A DNA stretch of 64,000 bases from Circinella minor (taxonomy: Eukaryota; Mucoromycota; Mucoromycetes; Mucorales; Lichtheimiaceae): contig JAEPRB010000079.1 in the NCBI GenBank assembly GCA_016758965.1, forward strand, positions 92,008-156,007, written 5' to 3'. Under the pieces are notes generated by a model. That model was not told where the DNA came from, did not search any database, and saw only the letters and a program-made list of their open reading frames with translations. Made by a program: the position numbers and the translations under genes. This document shows positions 47,922 to 59,533 of the stretch, piece by piece (position 1 is the first letter of the stretch; each line of letters starts with the position of its first letter).

Positions 47922-48846
47922 ATTATTATGCAAAAAAAAAAAAATTAAAATAAAAAAGAGAACGTTATGTGGGGTAAAAAAAAAAAAAAAAAATTATCGA
48001 TTTTTAAGCTTGTCCCTTCGGGATTTTCCTTTTTAGGTAAAATGCTCCGCTTCAGTTCCCACAGCATAATAGTAATTCGGTAGAAAACGTTTTTCCTTTT
48101 TGATTCTATATTCAAAATAAACAAATCTAATAATGCAAGTCGGAGAGTTAGAGGTGAATCCACATACATTAAAAAATACATGTGAAAAGCTTTTATGTAT
48201 TATATATTTTTATACCTGCCCTTCCTCACCTCACATGAAACTTTGTATATCATAAATAAATAATAACAAACAATCTGAGTTAAATAAAAGTTTTTGATAA
48301 ACTACAACAACCAAAAAAAACCAGCATCATTTTGTCAAGATATTACTTTTGTAATATCATAAGGAAATAATGACTGATATTTATATAATATGAAGATAAT
48401 AATATGATATACGTAGTTGAGCATTTTCTTTCAACTTGACCGAGTATTTTACTTGATCCATCAATGAATAATTGTCCATCATTTGACTGTACTAACATAC
48501 GTAATACATACATCAAAATAATAAGCACATATTCCATTCAATTAGAAAGAAATATTTGTATATATATCTTATCCTTTTTAGAAACCGTCAATTGATGCAT
48601 ATTAATATGAAAAATGTAATATCTAATGATTTAGTAAGGAATATACTATATATGATTATGATTTTACCCAAGTAAATTCGTATATATCATCAAATATGAA
48701 CAATCTCAGTATATATAAAGCGGAAGATACTATATTATATGTATATTTACAACAGCAAGGAATTAAAGGGAGTAAAAAAAAAAAGAGAGAGAAGGGTAGA
48801 AGATAATGTCATTTAACAATTAATCTACTAAAAAAAAAAAAAAAAA
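47922..48846. other. intergenic region between the hydrolase start and the CSN4 stop
   Basis: 925 bp holding the hydrolase promoter (with A-runs and a short GC-richer patch at about 48010-48060) and the CSN4 3' flank. The minus-strand open frames at 47945-48181 and 48343-48537 are not protein-like. No other feature is seen. Confidence 0.5.
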
Positions 48847-50461
48847 TTAAGCAATTGCTTCAAAGTTATTTGCTACATATTCTGGATATTTTTCATTCAT
48901 TGAAGCAATAATCGTATCCATATCATGACACAATGTTTGAATAGCTGAATCCCATTTTGATATTTCCAACATGGATGGTTCAATACGTCGATTGGTTTGA
49001 GTAGTTCCATTAGCAGCAGCTGCTGCTGCAGTAATTGCTGAATCGCCATTACGTTCATTATGTGCTGCACCTCCTGATTCAAATGAAATGAGACGTTCCA
49101 ATTGATCAATACTACCCACCATACGATTTTCAGTAATCATTTGACTTGCAATTTCTTCTGCTTTATCACTTGATACATTTAATAAAGAGGCCAATTCATC
49201 AAATGTAATATTATTATAAATCTTGGAAGCCGATAACAAATTATGTTCACGAATAGCCCGATCAAATACAGTCGTACCATCTCCTAATTTGGCAACATGA
49301 TGAGGTTTAAGTGTAGAAAAGAATTCGGCTATTTGTTCGGATCGAATTACACGTTCAATATATGTTTTTTCAAGAACTGGAAAAGAAGCAAGATGATGCG
49401 TTCGTTCGTCTTTGTAAAGTGTTGCTAATGTACGTGAACGTTGTGGTCCAGCACCTGCCAACACAGCACATTGAACTGCTGCCGTTCTATATAATTCCCA
49501 CCCCCCAACAACAACAACCACAATAGTTTATTGTTAAATCTTCATTGTCATTCGTTTTATATATATAAATAACACTTACAAGCATTGTATACGTTCATCT
49601 TCATCAATTTGAGATACATAACTAAGTTCATGATATTTGGATGCAGCTTCTAAGAAACGTCGTTTAGCATCCAGAATACGTGCTTGAGATAATTTAAATT
49701 TTAAACCAAGAACAAAATCTTCTGTAGTAGGTTGTAATAATGCAGCACGATTTAAATAGGTTTCTGCAGGTACAGGTTCATCTACTTCAAGTAATAGTTG
49801 GACAATACGAATATATACTTGAAGTTTATAATCATCTGAAATAGCACTAATTATAATACATATATAAGAATTAAGAATATAAAATTTATACTTATAGAAA
49901 GGGAAAAAAAAAAAAAAGGTTAAATTATTATCAATCCATATATTTACCGATGACCTGAATCAAGTTGAATAGATTGAAGAACTTGAGCTGCTTCAAGAAA
50001 CTCTTCTTCTGCTTCATAAACACCAGCTAATTTTTCTCTAAGTTGTGAAAGCTAATTTTTTTTTTAAAAAATAATCAATAATCATGTTTCCCCTTTTCTT
50101 TTAGACCTTGAAACAAAAAAAAAAAAAATTATAAAAAAAACGCGTTTTATACCTGTTCTTCAAAACTAACAGCTCTAGGTTGTGCACGTTCAATGGCAAA
50201 CAATAATAATTGTTTTTGTATTTCACTCTCCTTAATACGTTTATCAAAAAGATCAATAAATTCAGCTAAAAGTTGACGTGATACGACTAATCCTGTTTGT
50301 TCGTCTAAAACAGATTCCACGTAATCCTTAAGGTGTTGTACTTGATCAGGACCTAATGGTGTAGAAGATAAAATGTCATCAAGAACACTTCGAAATCCGT
50401 CTAATTTATCTTTTTGTTGTGAATTAGTAATACAATTTTGAAGACGTTGAGAAATGTCCAT
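48847..50461 (-). CDS. CSN4: COP9 signalosome subunit 4
   Basis: PCI-domain subunit of the COP9 signalosome, which removes Nedd8 from cullin-RING ubiquitin ligases. Four exons: 50153-50461, 49948-50051, 49580-49846, 48847-49486; 439 residues (human 406). TPR-like helices are followed by the CSN4 signature stretches [31 protein letters not shown], [10 protein letters not shown] and [19 protein letters not shown], then [23 protein letters not shown]. The C-terminal PCI winged helix contains [17 protein letters not shown] and [17 protein letters not shown]. An Ala/Asn-rich insert (about 375-390) accounts for the extra length. The gene is tandem with PRI1, whose stop is about 170 bp upstream. Confidence 0.96.
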
Positions 50462-50633
50462 TTTTTTAAAAAAAGTTGAGAATATTATTAAAGAGAAAAG
50501 AGGGGGAAGAGAAACAGAAAAAATAATAAGCTGGCTGCGCCAAAATTTGGTGATGGTTTTTATATATTATTCCCGATTACTTTATACATGAAGTTTATTA
50601 TTATTTTATTATATTTATAAGAATTATTATTTA

Positions 50634-52921
50634 TTAGAATTCCATACTTGATTGTGCATTATCTAATAATTATATTTTTTTAGTTATTAGTAAGTTTATA
50701 TAATAATAAATAATAGTTTTTTTTTTTTTTTTACCTCGTTTTTCTCGTTGTTTTTCAATGATAAGTGTATTAACAAACTTTTCAAATATTTCAATATATG
50801 GACGTAATGATGTTTTCTTATAATCTATTTAATATATATACAAAAAAAAAAAAAAAAGAATGAATCAATTAAAATGTGTATTCATAAAGAAGAAAAAGTA
50901 TTAATAATATATTTACCTGGTATTTTACGATCAGAATCGTCTCGATTTTTTGCATCATATACATTTAATTCTTTAGAAAGTTTACCAAGTGTAGGTACTG
51001 CTAATGGATCAAATTTTTCACACATTTGTGGATTAATGGGTACACATACACGTTCTATATAGTTGAAAAGGTTTTAATAAGATTATTTGAATTATTATTA
51101 TTATTTCAATAAAATATACATACGCGTTTTTGGATGAACACAGAATGGACTTTTCAATAAATGGTTAATTTGTACAGATACTTTATCATCAAGTCTTGGA
51201 TATGTATATTGAAAAATTAAATCTCTTGCAATAGATTCTCGATCCTATATAAAAAAAAAAAAAAAAAATTCCCGTCATTTTAATTACTCATCCCATCTAT
51301 CCTTAAGTCTCCCTCTTATTATAAACCTACAGGTCTTTTTTTATGTTCTAATGCATTTCTTAAATCTTGCCATTTATTAACTCCAGATCTTGATGGTGTT
51401 TCACTCCATTGTTCATTAAGTTCATTCTTTATATCTATTATAATTAAAATCAATAATCTTTCCTTCATTTATGATACCATGTGTTATTATTATTTTTATT
51501 TTTACCTGTATCATTTATAAAATCTAATACTTTATTCCATTCATCAGGTGTATCTAATACTCCTTGTGTATCTAATACCAATGATCCAAAATAAGGTTTG
51601 ACAATTTCTAAGGATCGACTATAATAAAACAGATATATCATAATTAGTTAATATATAAATCCAGTGTGTATAAGTACATGAATGAATTAAACTATGTTTA
51701 TATTAAAACATACGTGAGTGATGGATGTAAAATGTGTGGTAACTTGACTTTTCGTGACATTTCAGCACCTCCTTTAATAATTTCCAAAAAGCCTACAATA
51801 GCTTTTCGACTTTCATTATCCAATTTTCTTGCACGTTCATCAGATACCCAACAATGTACACCACGACGACCAGAATATACCCAAAGAAGATGTTTAAAAC
51901 CAAAGTCCTCTATTATATTATTATTAGTTTCCATTCATTCCTTCCCCCCCCCCTTTTTATAAATTATTAACTTACCTCGTAATGATACATCAATTACTTT
52001 AATAGCAATAGTCATAAATTCCCAACATTTATGACAAATATCACCACCACTAATATATAATATGAATAAAAAAAAAACCTTATTTATTATTTATCACTTT
52101 AATTTTATTTATTTATTTTACCTGCAACATGTTCGAATTTCATCATAATCTGTCATATCAATATCAAATACAAGTTCTTTTTCCAATGGTTTAAAAACCT
52201 TTTCATTAACAGTCTTTTTATCTTTTGGCTAGTAATAAATAAAAAAAAAATATAATTAATTTGATGAATTCCTTCCCCCCCCCAATTAAGTATATAAATT
52301 TTTACCTTGACAGAATAAACAGCACCAATATCAATTTTTATAGGTTGTAAACGTTCAATTTCTTTTTTCATTATATCAATATTAGCAAATGAATTATAAC
52401 GAATATAAATATCAGACGGTAACGTAAAACTAAATTCTCGATGGGTAAAGTTTTTGCTTATATCCAATCCATAATTAAGCCAATTAAAATAAGTTTTATA
52501 TGGAAAAAATCGTTGATAAAATAATCTTAATAAAAATACTTGATCGTCTTCTTGAGTTGTTGATCTAAAATATATATATATATATAAAAATAAGAAAGAA
52601 TCATTATATGAATAAAAGATAAAAGGCTATATTATTTATTTATTTACAAGAATTTAGGTTGAAATGAAGGTCGTTCAGGTGTTTGTAAATGAACATTGGC
52701 CAAATGATCGTCTACTTGATTAATATCGTCTTCCATTGCATCATCGTCGTCGTCAAAAATGGACATGTCCACATCTTTAAGTTCTTCACTAACTAAAATA
52801 ATTTATTAAATGCCTTTCTTTTAGTCTTTTTTTTTTCTTTATCAAGTTAAAGATTTTGTATTGTTAAATGTTTTTAAGTTTTATAAATAGTAAATAATTT
52901 ACTTTGTTTTTTATCAGTCAT
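50634..52921 (-). CDS. PRI1: DNA primase small (catalytic) subunit
   Basis: Catalytic subunit of primase in the polymerase alpha complex; makes RNA primers for DNA replication. Twelve exons: 52903-52921, 52648-52792, 52306-52564, 52122-52228, 51976-52049, 51714-51909, 51505-51618, 51331-51434, 51124-51244, 50927-51054, 50735-50824, 50634-50662; 461 residues. After an acidic N-terminus come [33 protein letters not shown], the catalytic acid motif [11 protein letters not shown], the zinc-site cysteines ([14 protein letters not shown]), then [21 protein letters not shown] and [15 protein letters not shown]. The first and last exons are only 19 and 29 nt. It is head-to-head with FOL3 (173 bp). 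Confidence 0.95.
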
Positions 52922-53094
52922 TGTATATTAGAGTTGGGGGGGGAGGGAGAGTTACAGGAACAAAAAAGTGTATAACACGGTGATACGCGAAAAAAAAAAA
53001 ACGCGAAAAATTAATTGGAGGTGATTAAAAAAAAAAGTCTCTTTTATTTATCCTTTTTTTCCGTCCTGGGGCAACAAAAAAAAAAAAAAAAATT

Positions 53095-54399
53095 ATGGAC
53101 TTGGGATTAGAACGTATTCAAAAATTATTATCTATTCTTGGTAATCCTCAAGAACAATTAAAAGTTATTCACGTTGCAGGTACCAATGGTAAAGGTTCTG
53201 TATGTGCTTATACAGCTTCGGTTTTACGTCAACTTGATTTGACTGTCGGACGATTCAATTCTCCTCATTTAATTGAACCTCAAGATAGTATTTATATTAA
53301 TGATGGACCTGTCAGCAAAGAAGAATATGATCGAACCTTATTATATGTTGAACGTGTGAATAATGATCAACAACTATTTGCTTCTTCATTTGAACGCTTG
53401 GTCGCAACAAGTTTATTGATATTTGTGAATCATACATTGGATTGGGTGGTTATGGAAGTTGGATTAGGTGGAACATTGGATGCTACCAATGTATTTAAAC
53501 ATCCCAAAATGACTATTATTACATCTATTGGTTGGGATCATGCCACTATTTTGGGTGGAAGTATGGAATCGATTGCTCAAGCTAAAGCAGGAATTATAAA
53601 ACCTCATTGTCCTGTTGTTCTTGCACCTCAAGATGAATCGGATATTTCAAATACATTGGTTCAACAAGCAATGAAATTAAATGCACCTTTTAAATTGGTC
53701 AAAGAAGCAAAACAACGAAAAGAAGAAGGAGAAGGAGATTATCGATTGGAATTAGATGAACATATTTATGATTATTCAGTTCCATTACGTGGTGATTATC
53801 AACGTGCTAATTCAGCAACAGCTATTACTGGATTAATTTGGTTACGCGATTTAGGTGATATTCAATTTACTGATAAACAATTACAAGAGGGTATAGCCAA
53901 AACATATTGGCCTGGTAGACTTGAACAAATACCATCTACTATTTTAAAAGGAGGTCAAAAATTACCATCTATATTGGTAGATGGTGCTCACAATGCTCCA
54001 GCAACACGTGCTTTACGAAAATATTTGGATGATACGATGGATTCAAAACAACAACAACAACAACAACAACAACAAAAGAAAAGTATTATTTGGATTATAG
54101 GAGTTACAACAGGAAAAGATATTAAAGAAATGTTACAGATATTATTAAGACCCCAAGATAGTATTTTTGCAGTACCATTTTCTCAACCTGTTGGTATGCC
54201 ATGGATTGAAAGTGTATCACCTCAAGAAATTAAAGATATTGCAGATAAATTATTGGTGAAAGATGTTAAAACATTTGGTAATTTAAAATCTTGTTTACAA
54301 GCTTTACCCAATAATGATTTAAATTATAAGGTTGTGATATGTGGATCACTTTATCTTGTTGCTGATTTTTATAGATTTTTAAATGAAAACAAAAAGTAA
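53095..54399 (+). CDS. FOL3: dihydrofolate synthase
   Basis: ATP-dependent ligase adding the first glutamate to dihydropteroate in folate synthesis. Single exon, 434 residues. It starts MDLGLERIQKLLSILGNPQ, as in yeast Fol3. The ATP-binding P-loop is HVAGTNGKGSVCAYTASVL (about 26-44), followed by FNSPHLIEPQDSI, the folate-ligase signature EVGLGGTLDATNVF, WDHATILGGSMESIAQAKAGI, and WPGRLEQI with LVDGAHNAPATR. Related folylpolyglutamate synthases share the fold, but the N-terminus and size favour the Fol3 branch. A CAA repeat (about 54048-54075) encodes a Gln run in the C-terminal domain. Confidence 0.92.
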   Translation: MDLGLERIQKLLSILGNPQEQLKVIHVAGTNGKGSVCAYTASVLRQLDLTVGRFNSPHLIEPQDSIYINDGPVSKEEYDRTLLYVERVNNDQQLFASSFERLVATSLLIFVNHTLDWVVMEVGLGGTLDATNVFKHPKMTIITSIGWDHATILGGSMESIAQAKAGIIKPHCPVVLAPQDESDISNTLVQQAMKLNAPFKLVKEAKQRKEEGEGDYRLELDEHIYDYSVPLRGDYQRANSATAITGLIWLRDLGDIQFTDKQLQEGIAKTYWPGRLEQIPSTILKGGQKLPSILVDGAHNAPATRALRKYLDDTMDSKQQQQQQQQQKKSIIWIIGVTTGKDIKEMLQILLRPQDSIFAVPFSQPVGMPWIESVSPQEIKDIADKLLVKDVKTFGNLKSCLQALPNNDLNYKVVICGSLYLVADFYRFLNENKK

Positions 54400-54561
54400 T
54401 TATTATTTATTATTTATTAAAGAAGGGGGTGTTAGTTTAATCTATGTGTTTTAATTTTTTTTAATAAGGGGATGAATAATGATGGAGGGAGTTAAGAGAA
54501 GAATTTACAATTTGTTGTTGTTCTATGTATATGTATATATATATATATATATATATTGTAT

Positions 54562-55503
54562 CTATAATGAATTTTTTTCTTGTTTTTGTTCTACTTGATT
54601 TAATGATGGATGACCTTCCCAACTTAATCTTACACCACTACAGTAATTAATTTTAAAATAGTATTAATAATATGATATGTAACAAGAGCAAAAAAAAAAA
54701 AAAAAAAAACTTATTTACCCATCATTCCAATAAACTGTTTCACTTTGCCAACCTTTATCATTTAAAGATTTTTCAAAATTAGAAATATTTTGTTTAGTCC
54801 ATATTAAACTATCGTCCAGCGCAGTTAAATAACCTGACCAATTGGTTTCTTTATGAATATTATTCTTTTGAAGGGTATCATGAAATTTGGTAGCATGTAA
54901 TATAGATTGAATAACATTAGGTGATTCAATATCATCATGTAAAAGTATTTGCATTGTTCCTTTACGATAACTTAATAAATAATTTTCATTCTAATATATA
55001 TATAAAAAAAAGAGTGAATTAAAAAAAAAATCATGAACTAATAACTATAATAAAATATTTACCTTTAAAATATTGACTGTATCTTGAACTTCATCAACAG
55101 ATTTAAATGATTTTTCTGCACTTGAACCTAATTTAATTCGAATTGTACCTTGTGTACCTGGTTTAATCCATTCACCAAATCCAATTTCACGTGGTTTTAA
55201 TTCTTTATAATCTACTGCATTACCAGTATCAATAAATGTTCGACTTAATAAAGTTAATTTAGCTTGATTCAGTACTTCAAATTCTGCTGCATGAAGCATT
55301 TTAATAGTTGACCAAATATTAATAGGTGTTAAAAGAGTAAATGCACCAAAAAGATAAATAGGTTCATGAGATAAAGCAATCACACCAACACCTGTTAACA
55401 TTCCTAATAAATGAGCTGTTGACATTTGTGCATCATCTTTTGCAACAATATCACCAATATTACCACTAAGCTATATACATAGTATAAATGAGTTTTAGTT
55501 TTC

Positions 55504-55535
<32 letters not shown>

Positions 55536-56809
55536 TTCTTTACCGCAAAATGTTTTGTAAATGTCATATGAGATGCAACCCAAATAGATTCATGCACTAA
55601 ATTAAACATATTTCCCACTATAAAAATTTAAGGAAAAGAATGAATATTATATTTGAAAAATGGATCTTATGATGATATATATAATTACCTGCTGCAAGTG
55701 GTAAAAAGAATTTTGGTGATACTACTGAAGTACATAATTGAAGGAAACAACCAATGCCAGAAAATATTTCACAGACCTATAAAATAAATCCAATCCATTA
55801 ATAAACTCCTATTTTATATAATGAAATTATATATAATAATACATACAATTTTCCAACTTTTAGGATGTGAATCAAATGAACTTGCAAATTGTTTAATAAA
55901 AAATAATTTACCAAATTCACCAATACCATCTTTTAATACCCTAATAAAAAAAAAAATTTGTTGGATTCATTATATATATATATATATATGAGTTCTTTTT
56001 TTTTTTTTATCTTTATATGATTAAAGAAAGTTTTTCTAATCTTATTATTACCATTGAATAGCAACAGCACCACCTGTTGCTTCTGCAGCTCCTAAACCTA
56101 ATGATGAAAGCATTGCTTGAGAACATAATACACCAATCTATATTATAAATATGAGTATTATAAATCCTAATAATACATTATTTATTATTATTACTTACAG
56201 CCGATCCAACATAGGTTTCTAATCCTAACCACATATGAAATTTTTTATAACAACTATGAACTGATTCTGGATAACTATTATAATTTTGTTTTGAAAGGGG
56301 TATGTTTATTATTATTTAAATCTATACGCATCCGAGAATATATCAAAAAAAAAAAACAGGTACAAAAAAACTTACCCAACTGGTAAAAACATTTCACGCA
56401 TACTTTGTTTTAAAGAACCCAAAATATGAAATTGATTATTATTATTATTATTATTATTATTATGACTTTCCATATTATCCCCACCAATTTCTGTACTTGA
56501 GGAAGCTAGTTTATTTTCAGAACGTTGAAGCCATTGCCATGCTAATGGAGGTGAAGTAATAGGGGAACCAATACGTGTTTTTCCACTGGTTGCTGGTTTT
56601 CCTTTAGCCATTGTTTGTAAACTTGTATAGATTCGAGTTCGACCATAAACATATTCTGTCAAAACTGTTTTGGATTTTTTATCAAGTGGTTGTTGAGTTG
56701 AATAAGAAAAACCTTGTTTTGTTGTCGGTCGTCGTATTCGAATAAGAGTAGTTGAATTACATTGTGTTGTAATTGAACATGATATTCGCTGTCGTATTAA
56801 TAATGACAT
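54562..56809 (-). CDS. RUS family (DUF647) membrane protein
   Basis: Nine exons: 56376-56809, 56199-56274, 56052-56137, 55847-55940, 55689-55776, 55544-55617, 55063-55470, 54719-54990, 54562-54637; 535 residues. The family is known from plant ROOT UVB SENSITIVE proteins and human RUSF1; its biochemical function is poorly defined. Conserved blocks are MREMFLPVGYPESVHSCY, QAMLSSLGLGAAEATGGAVA, WVLKDGIGEFGKLFF, SHPKSWKI, FLPLAAVGNMFNLVHESIW and KHFALSGNIGDIVAKDDAQ, followed by hydrophobic helices. The first ~110 residues are basic and Ser/Thr-rich (MSLLIRQRISCSITTQ...), compatible with a mitochondrial presequence. An AAT repeat (about 56437-56462) encodes an Asn run. The family is certain; location is inferred. 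Confidence 0.9.
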
Positions 56810-56819
56810 GTTATTATAA

Positions 56820-56857
<38 letters not shown>

Positions 56858-57053
56858 GATAACAAAAGAATGTGAAGGGTTGGTTTATTTAAACTTGCGC
56901 TATAGATTTCCTCGTACTACAAAAAGAAAGAGTACTACAAACCCGGATTATGTCCGTTCCCCCCGTCGGAATCAAATTGAAAACTGGAGGCTTTAAAAAG
57001 ATTTTTTTTTTTTTTTCTTTCTTTTCGTTTCCAAATAAATATTAAAAAAAAAA

Positions 57054-58254
57054 ATGAGTGATTGGGGTAAGAATTCATTAATTGAAAAAGAAAGGGGAAA
57101 TTTTCTTTATTCTTGAAATTACCAATTGAGTCAAGTAAAAAAAAAAAAAAAACTTCAAATAAAACTTTTCCCCCCTAATAATAATGGTTTATCATTATAT
57201 TATTATTATTTTTTTTAAGAGGACGAAAAAGACTTTGAAGTTGAAGTTGCTATTCCCAAAAAAACAAAGTGGGACGACGAAGATGTTGAAGACGATGTAA
57301 AAGACGATTGGGAAGAAGAGTCTTCTGATGAAGAAAAAAAAGAAGATAAACAATTACCTCCTATTCGTAAGAAAGTTCCTCTTGCTCAAAAGATTGCTGA
57401 AAAAAAAGCTGCTGAAGAAGAACGTAAAAAAGAAATTGAAGCCAAAAAAGCTGCTATTGTAAGTTTTTTCTCATATCCAAACATATATAAAAGTATTTTT
57501 TTTATTAACGCGTTATTTGGTTTCTTTTATAATATTATTGTTTTATATAGCGTGCAAGAGAAGATGAAACTGAAGAAGAAGCATTTGAAAGAAAACAACG
57601 TGAACGTAATCTTCAAATTGAATCTGATATGAATAGTGCTACTGATCTTTTCTCTGGTGTTTCTGTATCCAGTAAGTTACAATGTGATAAACAAGTTTTG
57701 ATATTATTTTATTATCAAAACTAAGATGATTAATTTAAAATTGATAAATTGTTTCTTTCAATTAGAGAATAATAACTCCAAGTCTATTGAAGAATTCAAA
57801 CCCAAGACTCGTGTTGAATATAATGATTATGCTAAACGTCTTGCTGAAATCATTCTTGCTAATTCTGTAAGTTATATATATATATATATATATATACATA
57901 TCAAGTAATTGGAGAGAAAGGATTCAATTTAACTTGATTTGGGAGATTGAACTGATGATTATGGATGAAATTGTTTTTTTTGTTGGGGGGATGGATTTAT
58001 AGAAAAGCATAAACTATGGTACATTCCTTGATACTCTTGTTCGTGAAATTGCTGCACCATGTAAAGATACAGATATTCGTAAAGCAGCTTCTTCTTTAAC
58101 AGCTATGGCTAATGAAAAACAACGACAAGCTAAAGAAGCTACAAAAACAAAGAAGAAAGGAAAACCTCAACTTGCTGCTGCTGGTAAGAACGCTGCCATG
58201 GATGATTCTTCTGCATACAGAGATGTCTATGATGACTTTGATGACTTTATGTAA
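57054..58254 (+). CDS. HCR1: translation initiation factor eIF3 subunit J
   Basis: Loosely bound eIF3 subunit that aids 40S binding, mRNA recruitment and ribosome recycling. Five exons: 57054-57066, 57220-57458, 57551-57671, 57766-57866, 58003-58254; 241 residues. The first exon encodes only MSDW plus one base. The acidic N-terminus has the eIF3j WDDEDVEDD motif and KDDWEEESSDEE, then a Lys/Glu/Ala coiled coil (IAEKKAAEEERKK). The dimerisation region carries ATDLFSG, FKPKTRVEYNDYAKRLAEII, INYGTFLDTLVREIA and LTAMANEKQRQAKEA. It ends with the acidic YDDFDDFM, as in Hcr1/eIF3j. Divergent from the RUS gene (244 bp between starts). Confidence 0.95.
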
Positions 58255-58713
58255 AACATGTAACAACTATTTTTTTTTAAAAAAAAAGTAAAATTAAAAA
58301 TGTATATTTTATACTGATATTACAATAAAAAATAAAAATAATTCAATATTGTATAATTTGAATGGATGGGAAGATGAGAGGATGGAAATAAAAAAATAAA
58401 AAAAACAAGGGGCAATAAGTAACCCTGGACAACAAAGACATGTTTCTATGACATATCACAATTATTACTCAAATAATAATAAAAATAATAATTTTATTAA
58501 AAGTGTGTCAAACTGGACCCTTAAATGAATGCATGAAAAAAAAAAGATCTATTCTCTACATATAAATATATATATAGTCATTGACGAACGAAAAATAATC
58601 TCGCGATTCCCCCCACCAAATAATAAAGTCAGACCAGCATATTTTTTTTTTAAAAAACTTTCTGAGGTCTTCCTTTTTTTTTTTTTTTTATTTATTTACG
58701 CAACATTTCGAAA
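58255..58713. other. intergenic region between eIF3j and mitochondrial IF3
   Basis: 459 bp with the eIF3j 3' flank, which starts with a T9/A9 junction (about 58269-58287), and the IF3 promoter, with a further T-run/A-run (about 58643-58660) and a poly-T tract just before the start codon. No coding sequence is supported. Confidence 0.5.
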
Positions 58714-59415
58714 ATGTACCGACATCTTGCACGAACATTGAATACGTGTACGCGTTTAAATAACGTATTATGTCGACAACAACAAGAGCAATCTCATTTT
58801 TTACGTAATGTCGTTGCATACAACAATAATACATTTATGACACGATCTATTTTAATACGTTCATTAATGAATACAACCCACGTGTTACAAGCACCTACTA
58901 GTAACAAGGGCATGAGTCGACCACGACGCGATGAAGAAATCACGTCTCGTTTTATTACTTTTATCGATGATAAAGGACAAGTGCTTGAACAACGCGCTCG
59001 ACTGGATGACGTTTTACATAGTTTTGATCGGTCTCAATATTTTTTAATGGAAGTACAACCTGGTAAAACACCTGTCTGTCGATTATTTGATAAAAAAGCC
59101 ATGTTTGAAAAACAAAAACAAAAAAAGAAGACCAAACAAACAAATCCTGAAGCTGTTGTCAAGGAAATTGTATTTGGATGGAATGTTAGTGAACATGATA
59201 TGGAACATAAATTGGGTCGTGCAAAACAATTTTTAGAAAAGGGAAACAAGGTCAAGATTGAAATTACTACTAAAAAAGGACAACAACGATTGGATAAACA
59301 AGAAAAGATACAAGTAATAGAAAGAGTAGCTGAACATTTGAATGATTATAAAAGTACAAAAAAAGCTGATTTTATTCAAGGTGGAAATTGTGTATTGCAA
59401 TATGAAAAAAAATAA
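58714..59415 (+). CDS. mitochondrial translation initiation factor IF-3
   Basis: Promotes dissociation of the mitochondrial ribosome and start-codon selection. Single exon, 233 residues. The first ~65 residues are rich in Arg, Asn, Thr and Ser with almost no acids, fitting a matrix presequence. The mature part begins SRPRRDEEITSRFITFID, the N-domain of bacterial-type IF3, with QYFLMEVQPGKTPVCRLFD. A Lys-rich linker follows (KQKQKKKTKQ), then the C-domain: VKEIVFGWNVSEHDMEHKLGRAKQFLEKGNKVKIEI and a VIERVAEHL helix. The conserved order matches IF3 from end to end. It is convergent with the M28 peptidase, with stops about 118 bp apart. Confidence 0.93.
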   Translation: MYRHLARTLNTCTRLNNVLCRQQQEQSHFLRNVVAYNNNTFMTRSILIRSLMNTTHVLQAPTSNKGMSRPRRDEEITSRFITFIDDKGQVLEQRARLDDVLHSFDRSQYFLMEVQPGKTPVCRLFDKKAMFEKQKQKKKTKQTNPEAVVKEIVFGWNVSEHDMEHKLGRAKQFLEKGNKVKIEITTKKGQQRLDKQEKIQVIERVAEHLNDYKSTKKADFIQGGNCVLQYEKK

Positions 59416-59472
59416 AATAAATTATACGTAATTCTATTTTATTTGTAAAATTATTGAGAAGAAAGATTTTCT

Positions 59473-59488
59473 GTGTGTGTGTGTGTGT
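59473..59488. repeat. GT microsatellite
   Basis: About eight GT units between the convergent stops of mitochondrial IF3 and the M28 peptidase gene. Confidence 0.8.
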
Positions 59489-59533
59489 AAATGTATATAA
59501 TTTTATATATATATATTAATAAGATGGGATATT

